Shown here in pieces: positions 14,048 to 21,897 of a stretch of DNA of 25,289 nucleotides. Made by a program: the position numbers and the translations under genes. Origin of the DNA: CAZMJP01 sp964566895 (GTDB taxonomy: Bacteria; Patescibacteriota; Patescibacteriia; UBA2591; UBA6264); the NCBI GenBank assembly GCA_964566895.1, contig CAZMJP010000011.1, positions 1 through 25,289 on the forward strand. Direction: 5' to 3'. The notes under the pieces are model-generated. The model did not search any database. It saw nothing but the letters and a program-made list of their open reading frames with translations, and was not told the DNA's origin. Every line of letters begins with the position of its first letter. Positions within the stretch are counted from its first letter, which is position 1.

Positions 14048-15796
14048 TCACGGCATAATCACTCTGTCGCCCGGCTCAATCCCCTTAATAATTTCAATTC
14101 GGCCGTCAGAGCTGCGCAAGCCGGTTTCCACAGCCACTTCTAAAACCTTTTCCTCTTTATCCGGAGACTGGATAAGAATTTTGGCAAATTTACCTCCGTC
14201 TTTGTTTGCTATAGCTCGGCTGGGAACGACTAAAACGTCTTTTTTTTCTTCGGTTAAAACGTCTATGTCAGCGGTCATCCCCGATTTTATTCTCTGGTCT
14301 TTTTCCAAAAAATTCAAAGTAATTTCATAAGTGGCTACCCCCTCAATAATCGTTTCCGCCGGATTAATACTAACTACCTGCGCCTTAAAAAGGTCATCGC
14401 TTGAATAAGCGTCAAGAGTAATTTCAGCTAAATTGCCAACCTTAATTTTAGCAATATCCACTTCTGGGGCGTTGGCTTTTACTTCAAAATCGGCTTGAGA
14501 AATAACTGAGACAACCGCTATATTGGGCGAAGCGATTTCGCCAACTTTAGCTTCCTGTTTGGCAACCACGCCGTCAATGGGAGTTTTAAGAATCGTCTTA
14601 GCCAACTGGGATTGAATATTTTCCACCGCGGCTTTGGCTTGTTTAACCTGCGCCTTTTGCGAATCAACGTTTAACTCGGCTTGTTTAACCTGCGACTCTT
14701 GGGCTTTAATCTGCTCACCTGTAGCGCCTGATTTTTTCAAAATTAACTCGTCTTGAGCCAAAACCAAGGCATTTTGAGCCGCATTAATTTGCGCTTGAGC
14801 CGTATTGATATTGTTCTGGTTGGTCACTTTTTGTCCGGCTATTAATTGTTCCTGAGCATTAACGTTGGAAATAGCAGTGTTAATATTAGTTCGGGCTGTA
14901 TTGATATTCCCCTTATAAATGCCGACGGTGGTTGACGATAAATTTATTGCTCCGTTAACCGCGTCGTTCAAGCGGTCTAAAAATTCTCTAATGGCGGTCA
15001 AATAATTTTCTCCTCTGACTAAAAGTTTATCCAAATCATCTTGTTTTAACGGCACTGAGAAAAGATTCGGATTATCGATCTCAGACTTGAGCGACTTCAG
15101 CGTCCGCCCGATAGAAACCCTCTGGGATTCAACATCTATTTTTGCCTGCGAATTAGAAGTAGAAAAAGTTAGGTCCGGGTCTTCTGAATCATCATTGGAA
15201 AACAAATCGTCAATTTGCTGGTCAAGGGCAGCTGCGGCTTTGGTATAAGCGTCGTCCAAGATATCTTTTATATCGTCGTAAAGGTTAACTAAATCAATCT
15301 CAGTTTTGGATTTAACGTCCTCCAGATTCGTTTTAGCGTCGGCTAAGGATTTTTCCGCATTTGCCACTTTGGTTTCAGAAACCTGAACCTCTTCCGGTTT
15401 GGCTCCGGCTCTTAATTCGTCTAATTTCGCCCGCTGAGTCTCCCAAGCCGCCTGATATTGAGCTAATCCGGCTTGGGCGCTCTCCCAAGCCGCCTGATAT
15501 TGAGCTAATTGAGCGGCTAAATCCTCGCTGTCCAAAGTAATAAGCGTTTGCCCGGAATTAACCTGGTCGCCTATTCTGACTTCAACTTTGGCAACGCGGC
15601 CGCTCTTTTCAAAAGCCAAATCAACGCTTTTTGCCGGTTCAACCCGACCAATAACGCTTACCTGCTGAACCAAATCCCCTTTTTGGGCGACCACAAAATT
15701 ATAAGACGGTTCTTTGGTTTGAAAAAAACGAACCAACAAAATTACCGCGACAATGAGCAAAACAATAAGACTAATTAAAAATTTTTTCTTCGGCAT
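14048..15796 (-). CDS. HlyD/MacA-like membrane fusion (adaptor) protein
   Basis: I take the ATG at 15796 (582 aa, MPKKKFLISLIVLLIVAV); the ORF could also open with TTG at 15814. One membrane helix is followed by the first half of a biotinyl-lipoyl domain (VVAQKGDLVQQVSVIGRVEP...GDQVNSGQTLITLD). A very long helical hairpin rich in Ala, Gln and Asn spans about residues 90-410, then comes the second lipoyl half (ILKTPIDGVVAKQEAKVGE) and beta-barrel and membrane-proximal domains. The hairpin is longer than in a typical 370-400-aa MacA. It contains a 14-residue tandem duplication (LAQYQAAWE twice) that keeps heptad register. It is the first gene of the exporter set and lies 53 nt after the membrane protein gene. 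Confidence 0.9.
   Translation of the reverse strand: MPKKKFLISLIVLLIVAVILLVRFFQTKEPSYNFVVAQKGDLVQQVSVIGRVEPAKSVDLAFEKSGRVAKVEVRIGDQVNSGQTLITLDSEDLAAQLAQYQAAWESAQAGLAQYQAAWETQRAKLDELRAGAKPEEVQVSETKVANAEKSLADAKTNLEDVKSKTEIDLVNLYDDIKDILDDAYTKAAAALDQQIDDLFSNDDSEDPDLTFSTSNSQAKIDVESQRVSIGRTLKSLKSEIDNPNLFSVPLKQDDLDKLLVRGENYLTAIREFLDRLNDAVNGAINLSSTTVGIYKGNINTARTNINTAISNVNAQEQLIAGQKVTNQNNINTAQAQINAAQNALVLAQDELILKKSGATGEQIKAQESQVKQAELNVDSQKAQVKQAKAAVENIQSQLAKTILKTPIDGVVAKQEAKVGEIASPNIAVVSVISQADFEVKANAPEVDIAKIKVGNLAEITLDAYSSDDLFKAQVVSINPAETIIEGVATYEITLNFLEKDQRIKSGMTADIDVLTEEKKDVLVVPSRAIANKDGGKFAKILIQSPDKEEKVLEVAVETGLRSSDGRIEIIKGIEPGDRVIMP
15439..15509 (-). repeat. 42-bp tandem duplication in the adaptor coiled coil
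   Basis: A perfect 29-bp segment at 15439-15467 recurs at 15481-15509, offset by 42 bp (14 residues, two heptads), giving two LAQYQAAWE copies. Confidence 0.9.
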
Positions 15797-15849
15797 ATTT
15801 TGATTATTCTTCAATTATAAACCAAAATAAAGTAAAAACAACCGTCCTT

Positions 15850-16365
15850 TTAAAAATTCCGCCGGCCGACCGCGGATAAAAATAAATAAGCAATAAAACC
15901 GCCCGCTAAAGCGGTAAACAGCTGCGGCCAGCCCATTATCACCGCCACTTGAACGGCCGTCCCTTTTAAGATAAAACCGACAATCAGCGAACTGACCCCC
16001 CAAAGAAAAGCGAATTTCAAAACAGCGGCGAAGATTATGCCCAACCAATAATTTCTCCTTTTTAAAACGGTAAAAACAACCACTAAAATAGCGTTGCTTA
16101 AAATAATACAAGGCACTAACGGCGCCAAGGCAGAAGGCAGGGTTCCCACCCCGAGAGCAATGATACTGGGGATTAAACCAATTAAAACGCCGGCGCGCCA
16201 ACCCAATAAAACTGCGGCGACAAAAAGAACCGCATTGACGATTGAGCCGGTAATTGCCTGAAAACGGAACAAGGGAGCAAAAAAGGCTATTCCGGTCAAA
16301 ACCGCAAACTCAATGAAACTAATAACCGCCCTTTTTTCTAAAACCAAAGTCTCAAATTTTTTCAT
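15850..16365 (-). CDS. Polytopic membrane protein linked to [FeFe] hydrogenase (ECF S-component-like)
   Basis: A 171-aa protein, almost all membrane helices: about five or six segments, including FIEFAVLTGIAFFAPLF, IVNAVLFVAAVLLGWRAGVLIGLIPSIIA, IILSNAILVVVFTVL, WLGIIFAAVLKFAFLWGVSSLIV and LFTALAGGFIAYLFL. The size and helix layout resemble substrate-binding (S) components of ECF transporters; my recollection is that similar proteins beside CPR hydrogenases are sometimes labelled iron hydrogenase, apparently from context. It has no cluster-binding Cys. It starts 12 nt after the hydrogenase stop codon, so it is translationally close to it. A role in anchoring the enzyme or in uptake of a cofactor or metal is possible but unproven. 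Confidence 0.8.
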   Translation of the reverse strand: MKKFETLVLEKRAVISFIEFAVLTGIAFFAPLFRFQAITGSIVNAVLFVAAVLLGWRAGVLIGLIPSIIALGVGTLPSALAPLVPCIILSNAILVVVFTVLKRRNYWLGIIFAAVLKFAFLWGVSSLIVGFILKGTAVQVAVIMGWPQLFTALAGGFIAYLFLSAVGRRNF

Positions 16366-16377
16366 AAAAAAATATAA

Positions 16378-18186
16378 CTAATGCTGTCCCGGGGGCAAAA
16401 TTTCAACCGCCCCTTTTCTCTTTTTAAAATATCTGGTGTGACAAACCAAATGACGCATCTTTCCGTCGGCAAAAAAATCTTGATAAATTTCTTTAACAAT
16501 CGGGTTTTGATGAGCCAGTCTGACGCTCTTTCTTTTGTCGGCTAAATACAAGCCACCAGCCCTCTTATTTCTAATTTCCGCGTCCGTCGGCACCGGTTGG
16601 CCGCCCCCGCCGATGCAACCGCCAAAACAAGCCATAACCTCAACGTAATCGTAGGCCCGGGGATTCCTTTTTAATTCTTCTAAAATTTCTTTAGCTCGGC
16701 CAAGTCCATTAATCATCGCCACTTTAATTAATTTATTGCCGATTTTGATTCGGGACTTTTTTATTCCCGCCGAACCCCGAACCCGTTTAAAATCCAATTT
16801 TGACAAACCTCTCCCGACTATCTTTTGATAAGCCGTCCTTAAAGCCGATTCCATTACGCCGCCGGTGGCGCCGTAAATCACGCCAGAGCCGGAAGCCGCG
16901 CCCAAAGGGCTGTCCAGCTTCCGTCCTTTAATTTTTTTTAAATCAACTTTATTTTTTATTAAAAGATAAGCCAATTCCCGGGTGGTTAAAACATAATCAA
17001 CCGGCTTTAAACCATTAATTTCCAACTCCGGCCGGGTAATCTCGTATTTTTTGGCCGGGCAGGGCATAATCGAAACAACAATAATGTCTTGCGGATTAAA
17101 ACCTTGTTTTTTAGCCCAAAAAGTCTTAATTAAACCGCCGGAAATTATGTGCGGCGAACGAACCGTCGTTAAATAAGGGATTAAATCCGAGGCATAAAAC
17201 TCAACAAATTTAACCCAAGCCGGGCAACAAGAAGTAAGCAGCGGCAACTTTTTTTTGTTTTTCAGCCGTTTTATTAATTCGTCGGCTTCCTCAACGGTGG
17301 TAAAATCCGCGCCGACGCAAACGTCAAAAACTTTGTCAAAACCGAGTTTTTTAATGGCGGCGGCTAATTTCTCTGTGACCAAAAAACCGGACGGCAAGCT
17401 GAATTCTTCGCCAATACTGGTCCTGACGGCCGGAGCAAATTGAGCAACAACGATTTTATTTTTTCCGCCGGGCAAACCACTGAAAATATCTTTCACCGAC
17501 CCCCTTTTTTCGGCCGTCTTTTCGGACTCAATAAATTTTGAGTAAAACGATTCCCGCTCTTTTTCAAACTCGCCAACTGCCTCGATGGCGCCCACCGGAC
17601 AATGGACAAGACATTGGCCGCAATAAACGCAATCTTTGTTGGGACGACGGCTGGGAATTATTTTTGTTTTCCAACCGCGTCCTTCCAATTCTAAAAAATT
17701 CACTCCTTGCTGGCGGCAAATGTCAACGCAGTTGCGGCAATCAACGCATTTTGAGGTGTCAAAAACAATAGACGGTCCAAACTGATAAACTGGAAAATCT
17801 TTTTTTCGGTCGGAAAACCCGGCAATCTTAACTCTATATTTCTTTGCCAATTTTAAAAGTTGGCAATTCAAGCCCCAAACGCAGTCGTCGCACTCCTCAA
17901 AATGCTGGGCGAAAATTAATTCCAAATTGATTTTTCTCGCTCTTTTGATTTTCGGCGTTTCGGTTTTAATTTCCATTCTCGGCTTAACCTCGGTTGAACA
18001 AGCGGTTTGTAGACCCTTAACGCCTTTTATTTCCACTAAACAAAGTCGGCAATTGGGCTTCACCTCCAAATCCGAATGATAGCATAAAGCGGGAATTTCA
18101 ATTCCGCTTTCTCGCGCCGCCTGTAAAACGGTTTGTCCCTCCCGCGCTTTAATTTTTTTCCCATTAATAATTATAAATATCGGCAT
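16378..18186 (-). CDS. hydA: [FeFe] hydrogenase catalytic subunit (HydA-like)
   Basis: A 602-aa group A-type enzyme for reversible proton reduction to H2. Domains in order: a 2Fe-2S domain (C35, C46, C49, C63), a His-ligated 4Fe-4S site (H95, C99, C102, C108), two 4Fe-4S ferredoxin sites (C147/150/153/157 and C186/189/192/196), then the H-cluster domain with L1 TSCCPAW (C320, C321), L2 MPCPAKKYE (C376) and L3 EVMACFGGCIGGGGQP (C520, C524). The small-subunit-like C-terminus is present. All cluster ligands and the proton-path Cys are intact, so it should be functional if maturases exist; no hydE, hydF or hydG is in the window. It follows the NuoF-like gene by 4 nt, so the two are coupled. Confidence 0.97.
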   Translation of the reverse strand: MPIFIIINGKKIKAREGQTVLQAARESGIEIPALCYHSDLEVKPNCRLCLVEIKGVKGLQTACSTEVKPRMEIKTETPKIKRARKINLELIFAQHFEECDDCVWGLNCQLLKLAKKYRVKIAGFSDRKKDFPVYQFGPSIVFDTSKCVDCRNCVDICRQQGVNFLELEGRGWKTKIIPSRRPNKDCVYCGQCLVHCPVGAIEAVGEFEKERESFYSKFIESEKTAEKRGSVKDIFSGLPGGKNKIVVAQFAPAVRTSIGEEFSLPSGFLVTEKLAAAIKKLGFDKVFDVCVGADFTTVEEADELIKRLKNKKKLPLLTSCCPAWVKFVEFYASDLIPYLTTVRSPHIISGGLIKTFWAKKQGFNPQDIIVVSIMPCPAKKYEITRPELEINGLKPVDYVLTTRELAYLLIKNKVDLKKIKGRKLDSPLGAASGSGVIYGATGGVMESALRTAYQKIVGRGLSKLDFKRVRGSAGIKKSRIKIGNKLIKVAMINGLGRAKEILEELKRNPRAYDYVEVMACFGGCIGGGGQPVPTDAEIRNKRAGGLYLADKRKSVRLAHQNPIVKEIYQDFFADGKMRHLVCHTRYFKKRKGAVEILPPGQH

Positions 18187-18190
18187 ATCT

Positions 18191-19165
18191 CTAACTAATA
18201 ACTTTTTTAATTAAACCGCGAAAGGGAACGGCAATGCTTTTCCCCAGTGGACAAAAACTCGCTTGTTCCAAAACAAACAACAAGTCGTCGAGCGATTTCC
18301 AATCAATTTCCGGCCGATTTAAAATTTCATTCAGCCGATAAACCCCTTCGCGGCAAGGCAAACACTTGCCGCAATTCTCATTAATAAAAAATTTAATCCA
18401 TTTCTTCATTAAAGAGACGGGTTTGGTTTCTTTTGTATTATAAACGATAATCGCGCCAACGCCCCCGACCGGTTGATTTAACTCCTTGGGGGTTAAAATT
18501 CGGCCGCTGGCGCCGCCGCCAGCCTGAATAAAAAAATCAAAACCGGGAAAATTATCCGTCTTTTGAAGAATCCGCTTGATACTCAAATTTTCCGGAAATT
18601 CGTAAACGCCCGGATGCTTGATTGCTCCGCTTAAAGAATAAAAACGGGTTTTCTTATAAACGCCATTGGCGATTTGATTGACAAAATAAAACGTCTCCAC
18701 GTTGTTAATTAGGGTTGGACAATCCCATAGTCCCTTTTGCGTCGGATAAGTCACTTTATTTCTTGGTTCGTGTCTTTTGCCTTCAAGAGATTCAAATAAA
18801 GTGGTTTCTTCGCCGCAAAGATAACCGCCCGGCTTTTTAAAAAGAATAATCGGTTCTTTTTTAATGTTTTTTTTCAAAATCCGGCCGAATTTTTGATAAT
18901 AATCTTTCCTTAAATAAACATAAGCGACACAACTTTTAACCGCCTTCAGGGCAATTTTAATTCCAGCAATAACTTCCCCGGGATAACTTTTTAAAATAAA
19001 ACCGTCCTTAAAGCTGCCGGGCTCACCTTCCGACCCGTTACAAACAACATACTTCCTTTTCCCCGCCGCTTCCTTCACCGCCGTCCATTTCAGATAAACC
19101 GGAAAATCGGCGCCGCCCCGACCCTTAAGCCCCGACTCTTTTATTTTTTTTATTATGTCTTCCAT
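18191..19165 (-). CDS. NuoF-like NADH-oxidising flavoprotein subunit (HydB-like) of the hydrogenase
   Basis: A 324-aa protein. The FMN/NADH fold is marked by GLKGRGGADFP (residues 13-22), NGSEGEPGSFKDG (43-55), GGYLCGEETTLFESLEG (113-129) and TLINNVETF. A 4Fe-4S site follows: C265, C268, C271 in ENCGKCLPCREG and C305 in SFCPLGKS. It lacks the N-terminal thioredoxin-like 2Fe-2S domain and C-terminal ferredoxin domain of HydB in trimeric bifurcating hydrogenases. No NuoE (HydC) gene is nearby. With HydA it probably forms a two-subunit NAD(H)-linked hydrogenase; direct evidence for bifurcation is absent. It is the first gene after a strong promoter (19197-19225), with a leader of about 25 nt and no clear Shine-Dalgarno site. 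Confidence 0.92.
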   Translation of the reverse strand: MEDIIKKIKESGLKGRGGADFPVYLKWTAVKEAAGKRKYVVCNGSEGEPGSFKDGFILKSYPGEVIAGIKIALKAVKSCVAYVYLRKDYYQKFGRILKKNIKKEPIILFKKPGGYLCGEETTLFESLEGKRHEPRNKVTYPTQKGLWDCPTLINNVETFYFVNQIANGVYKKTRFYSLSGAIKHPGVYEFPENLSIKRILQKTDNFPGFDFFIQAGGGASGRILTPKELNQPVGGVGAIIVYNTKETKPVSLMKKWIKFFINENCGKCLPCREGVYRLNEILNRPEIDWKSLDDLLFVLEQASFCPLGKSIAVPFRGLIKKVIS

Positions 19166-19196
19166 ATAAAACTTTGACTTCTTCTCCCTATCTAAA

Positions 19197-19225
19197 ACTA
19201 TACAGAAATATTAACCCGAGGTCAA
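19197..19225 (-). promoter_or_regulatory. Strong promoter of the hydrogenase-exporter unit
   Basis: Minus strand: -35 TTGACC (19220-19225), 17-bp spacer, -10 TATAGT (19197-19202). It matches the sigma70 consensus at 5/6 and 5/6 positions and would start transcription near 19190. Confidence 0.7.
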
Positions 19226-19258
19226 CTCTCAGAATTTGCCGCCACGCGGTAAAATATA

Positions 19259-19286
19259 TTGTAAAAAAATCGCGGGAATGTATAAT
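19259..19286 (+). promoter_or_regulatory. Promoter of the two-repeat protein gene
   Basis: -35 TTGTAA (19259-19264), 16-bp spacer, perfect -10 TATAAT (19281-19286). The start site near 19293 lies after the in-frame ATGs at 19236 and 19278 and before the one at 19329, which decides the start. Confidence 0.6.
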
Positions 19287-19328
19287 GTTTGGTGTCTCAA
19301 GGATTTTAACAAACTAATTTTTAAACAA

Positions 19329-20057
19329 ATGAATTTTATTTACGAAAATGTGAATTACAAAATAAACGCCTCGGGCATTGTGCCAAGCGTTGGAGACATC
19401 GATGAAGCAAGCAAAACGATTCTCGTTGACCGAGGCATTCCGGAAAAATTTCACCAGGGCATCGCCGTCCACGAAATTGAAGAAAGAAAACTTCTAATGA
19501 AAGGCCATAGTTATGTTTACTCGCACAACGAAGCGCAAAAAAAAGAATTGGAATTTTACAAAAAAACCTATGGCGATGAGGACGCCCTAAAACTATTGGA
19601 AGAAGAAGAAAATCTTGTTTTAGACATTTGTTTACACCGTACCGCTCCGAAAAAAAGCAAAATAATTTTGACCGAATCGGAAAATTCCAACCAATCACCA
19701 CTAAAACCGATTATTGAAATAAAGAATGCCAAGGAGACAATTTTTGAAAACAAACGTTATCTTATCGACAACAGCGAAAGGTTAATCGGAACATTGGTCG
19801 ACGTTTATGAAAAAGGCAAGATTGTTTACATTGACCGGGACGTACCGGAGCGATTCCACGAAAACTTGGCTTTGAACGAGTTGGTCACCAGAAAAAACCT
19901 TAGGAAAGGAATGGGCTGGACAATGGCGCACGCCGAAGGAAATAAAATAGAACAGGAATTCTTAAATACCAAATACGGCATTCAAGAAGGACAGGAAATA
20001 TTTAACGACGAGAATAAATTCCAAGCCTGGAAATTCACCAACGAGAAAAAACATTAA
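19329..20057 (+). CDS. Two-repeat protein of unknown function
   Basis: A 242-aa protein, using the ATG after the predicted transcription start. It contains two related modules of about 85 residues. Module 1 has ILVDRGIPEKFHQGIAVHEIEERKLL...SHNEAQKKELEF...YG, and module 2 has IVYIDRDVPERFHENLALNELVTRKNL...AHAEGNKIEQEF...YG. Shared features are DR-x-(I/V)PE-(K/R)FH, E-(I/L)-xx-RK-x-L and a late (S/A)H-x-E. Module 1 has HEIEE, reminiscent of a metal-binding HExxE helix, while module 2 has NELVT, so at most module 1 could bind metal. I do not recognise the family. Just after the stop codon another frame continues for about 20 codons and looks coding (see findings). It is a single-gene unit ending at the terminator 20133-20170. 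Confidence 0.75.
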   Translation: MNFIYENVNYKINASGIVPSVGDIDEASKTILVDRGIPEKFHQGIAVHEIEERKLLMKGHSYVYSHNEAQKKELEFYKKTYGDEDALKLLEEEENLVLDICLHRTAPKKSKIILTESENSNQSPLKPIIEIKNAKETIFENKRYLIDNSERLIGTLVDVYEKGKIVYIDRDVPERFHENLALNELVTRKNLRKGMGWTMAHAEGNKIEQEFLNTKYGIQEGQEIFNDENKFQAWKFTNEKKH

Positions 20058-20132
20058 AAGAAGAAGGTGGCCATAAAATTATTTACGAAAAAGGCGAAAT
20101 CCTGCCAAGATAAACAAATTGAAATAAAAAAA

Positions 20133-20170
20133 CAAAAAACCCACTGAAAAAACGGGTTTTTTGTTTTTTT
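20133..20170. terminator. Bidirectional intrinsic terminator
   Basis: CAAAAAACCC (20133-20142) pairs perfectly with GGGTTTTTTG (20154-20163), followed by seven T. A-rich sequence on the other side lets it also end the convergent ABC transporter gene. Confidence 0.9.
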
Positions 20171-20199
20171 ATTAACTAAACAAACCTTCAAATCCGATT

Positions 20200-21255
20200 C
20201 TAAACTTCAATCAAACAATGTTCTTTAATAAGGTAACACCGATTACAAACTTCTCTCAACGCCTCGCGATGGGAAACAATAATAGATGTTCTATTCGAAA
20301 GATAATTGGTTAAAAAATCAATGACTTTTCTTTCAGTCGCTGAATCCAAATGAGAGGTTGGCTCGTCCAATAAAAGTATTTCACGGTTAAATAAAATCCC
20401 CCTGACCAAATTTATTCTCTGTTTCTGCCCCGAAGAAAGTTTAACACCCTTTTCACCAACAATTGTCTCTAACCCATTTTCCAAACTCTGTACCCAGGAC
20501 AGAAGGTCAAATTTATCAAAAATGTCAAAGATCATCTTTCCTTCAATTTTTTGACCAAGGGTGATATTCTCTCGTAGAGAAATATTAAAAAGTTCAGTTT
20601 CCTGCGAAATTATCGTCATGCGGTTCTGAAAAAATTTCTCGTCAACTTTTTCATACAATTGGCCGTCAATCAACCTTTCGCCCTTGTCCGGTTCGAAAAA
20701 ATTTATAAATAAATTTAAGAATGTTGTTTTTCCTTCTCCTGACTTACCGATAAGACAAACTTTTTCGCCTCTTTTAAGGCTAAAATTGGGGACGCTAATT
20801 TTCTTTTCGGTCCCGGGATATTGAAAAGAAACCCGATTAAATCTTATCTCCTTCCATTTTGGGAACTCTTCACCTCCACCAACTGGTTTAATCGGGGAAA
20901 CAATCTTACCCAAGCTGCCGATATAAGCCTTCATTTCCATCAATGATTTAAAATTCTCTGATAAACGTTCAATATTACTCCTGACCATAGCGTAAGCGGC
21001 GATAAAAAGAATCAACACCGAAGCGGAAATCGCCCCTTTTGACACCTGAGACAATAAAAAGCCGATTGTTGATAAAAACGTCGCGCCAAAAAGCAAATGG
21101 AGAAAAAACCACCTATTGGCATGGAAACTCTGTAACTCTTGAATTTGATTATAATTTTCGCCAGTTTTATGAAAGAGTTTTTTTTCAACGAAAGAATAAA
21201 TACTCAACCTTTTAACCGTAAGGATGTTGGACATAAAATCCGTATATGATTCCAA
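20200..21255 (-). CDS. ABC exporter, C-terminal part (end of membrane domain plus ATPase), separated by a frameshift
   Basis: This frame encodes the last membrane helices (FLHLLFGATFLSTIGFLL, ISASVLILFIAAYAMV) and a complete ATPase domain. Motifs are Walker A GKSGEGKTT, Q-loop IISQETELF, signature LSSGQKQRI, Walker B ILLLDEPTSHLD and the switch His in IIVSHRE. It is the second half of one half-transporter of the ABCB type whose first half is 21204-21827. The open frame here has no good start of its own (TTG at 21255), and the reading before it, ASLLESYTDF, continues from the upstream frame. Adding one base in the A6 tract near 21270-21280 joins the two parts into a protein of about 540 aa. 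Substrate unknown. Confidence 0.88.
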   Translation of the reverse strand: MESYTDFMSNILTVKRLSIYSFVEKKLFHKTGENYNQIQELQSFHANRWFFLHLLFGATFLSTIGFLLSQVSKGAISASVLILFIAAYAMVRSNIERLSENFKSLMEMKAYIGSLGKIVSPIKPVGGGEEFPKWKEIRFNRVSFQYPGTEKKISVPNFSLKRGEKVCLIGKSGEGKTTFLNLFINFFEPDKGERLIDGQLYEKVDEKFFQNRMTIISQETELFNISLRENITLGQKIEGKMIFDIFDKFDLLSWVQSLENGLETIVGEKGVKLSSGQKQRINLVRGILFNREILLLDEPTSHLDSATERKVIDFLTNYLSNRTSIIVSHREALREVCNRCYLIKEHCLIEV

Positions 21256-21827
21256 AAGCGAAGCCCTTTTTTATTTAACTCGTCGGCAATCGGCACCATT
21301 TTTCTCGAAAGAAAAGTACTCGCCGATATAAAAATACTCAAAACAACCAAGTTGAGAAAAGCAATGGCTAAAGACTCTCTCGCCGTAAAGTAAAAGAACA
21401 AAGTCAAATTGGATATACTTTTGGCAAAAGTCCAAAACATATCAAAGATAATCGGCGCCAAGCCATCGGAAATCTTATTCACAAGTGAAAGGATATATCC
21501 CGAATGATGGTTTATCAGATCTCTTAACGGGAGCCTTTCCAATGCCTTAAAATATTTAAGACGAATATAATTACTAAACTGCGGACCGAGAGATTCTCCC
21601 CATCTTCTAATAATCCGCTGAAAAATCAGCGAGGCTAAATAAAACGCAACGACTAAACGAATGAGATTTAAAAAATCCGATGAAGTAAATTTGCTTTTGG
21701 TAAATTCCGCCAGAGTTGCGGGAATAAAAAAATTGGCGAGACCGTCCAATATCCCCGTCAAAAAAACAAGAGCGAATCTCGTTTTAAAACGATCAAGATT
21801 CCTATAAATAAATTTCAACACGCTCAT
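21204..21827 (-). CDS. ABC exporter, N-terminal part (membrane domain), frameshifted
   Basis: The first 170 or so of 207 residues are the start of an ABC exporter membrane domain: helices near LVFLTGILDGLANFFIPAT, LIRLVVAFYLASLIF and LAIAFLNLVVLSIFISAS. After ADELNKKG the residues GLRFWNHIRILCPTSLRLKG are out of frame, and the correct continuation is in the -1 frame. The ATG has a Shine-Dalgarno-like GAGGG close upstream, better than most genes here. If the shift is real the gene is broken; if it is bypassed by frameshifting or is a sequencing error, the product is a normal half-transporter. The M29 peptidase gene lies upstream on the same strand. Confidence 0.88.
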   Translation of the reverse strand: MSVLKFIYRNLDRFKTRFALVFLTGILDGLANFFIPATLAEFTKSKFTSSDFLNLIRLVVAFYLASLIFQRIIRRWGESLGPQFSNYIRLKYFKALERLPLRDLINHHSGYILSLVNKISDGLAPIIFDMFWTFAKSISNLTLFFYFTARESLAIAFLNLVVLSIFISASTFLSRKMVPIADELNKKGLRFWNHIRILCPTSLRLKG

Positions 21828-21897
21828 ATTCCCTCAATAAACTAAATCATTCTCCAATTCATTTTAGCGCCTTATCCACTCCTGATTAAATAAAAAA

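Noticed and set aside
15815..16201. Overlapping 128-codon minus-strand reading frame
   Set aside because: It is the shifted frame of the polytopic membrane protein gene, with an implausible Arg/Cys/Phe-rich composition.
19236..19328. N-terminal extension of the two-repeat protein from ATG 19236 or 19278
   Set aside because: Both lie before the start site predicted from TTGTAA/TATAAT, and the extension does not resemble the repeat modules.
21265..21285. Canonical programmed -1 frameshift heptamer (A-AAA-AAG) in the ABC exporter
   Set aside because: The A6 tract is aligned AAA-AAA-G in the zero frame, not A-AAA-AAG, and no clear upstream Shine-Dalgarno-like or downstream stimulatory structure was seen. 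A homopolymer indel is simpler.
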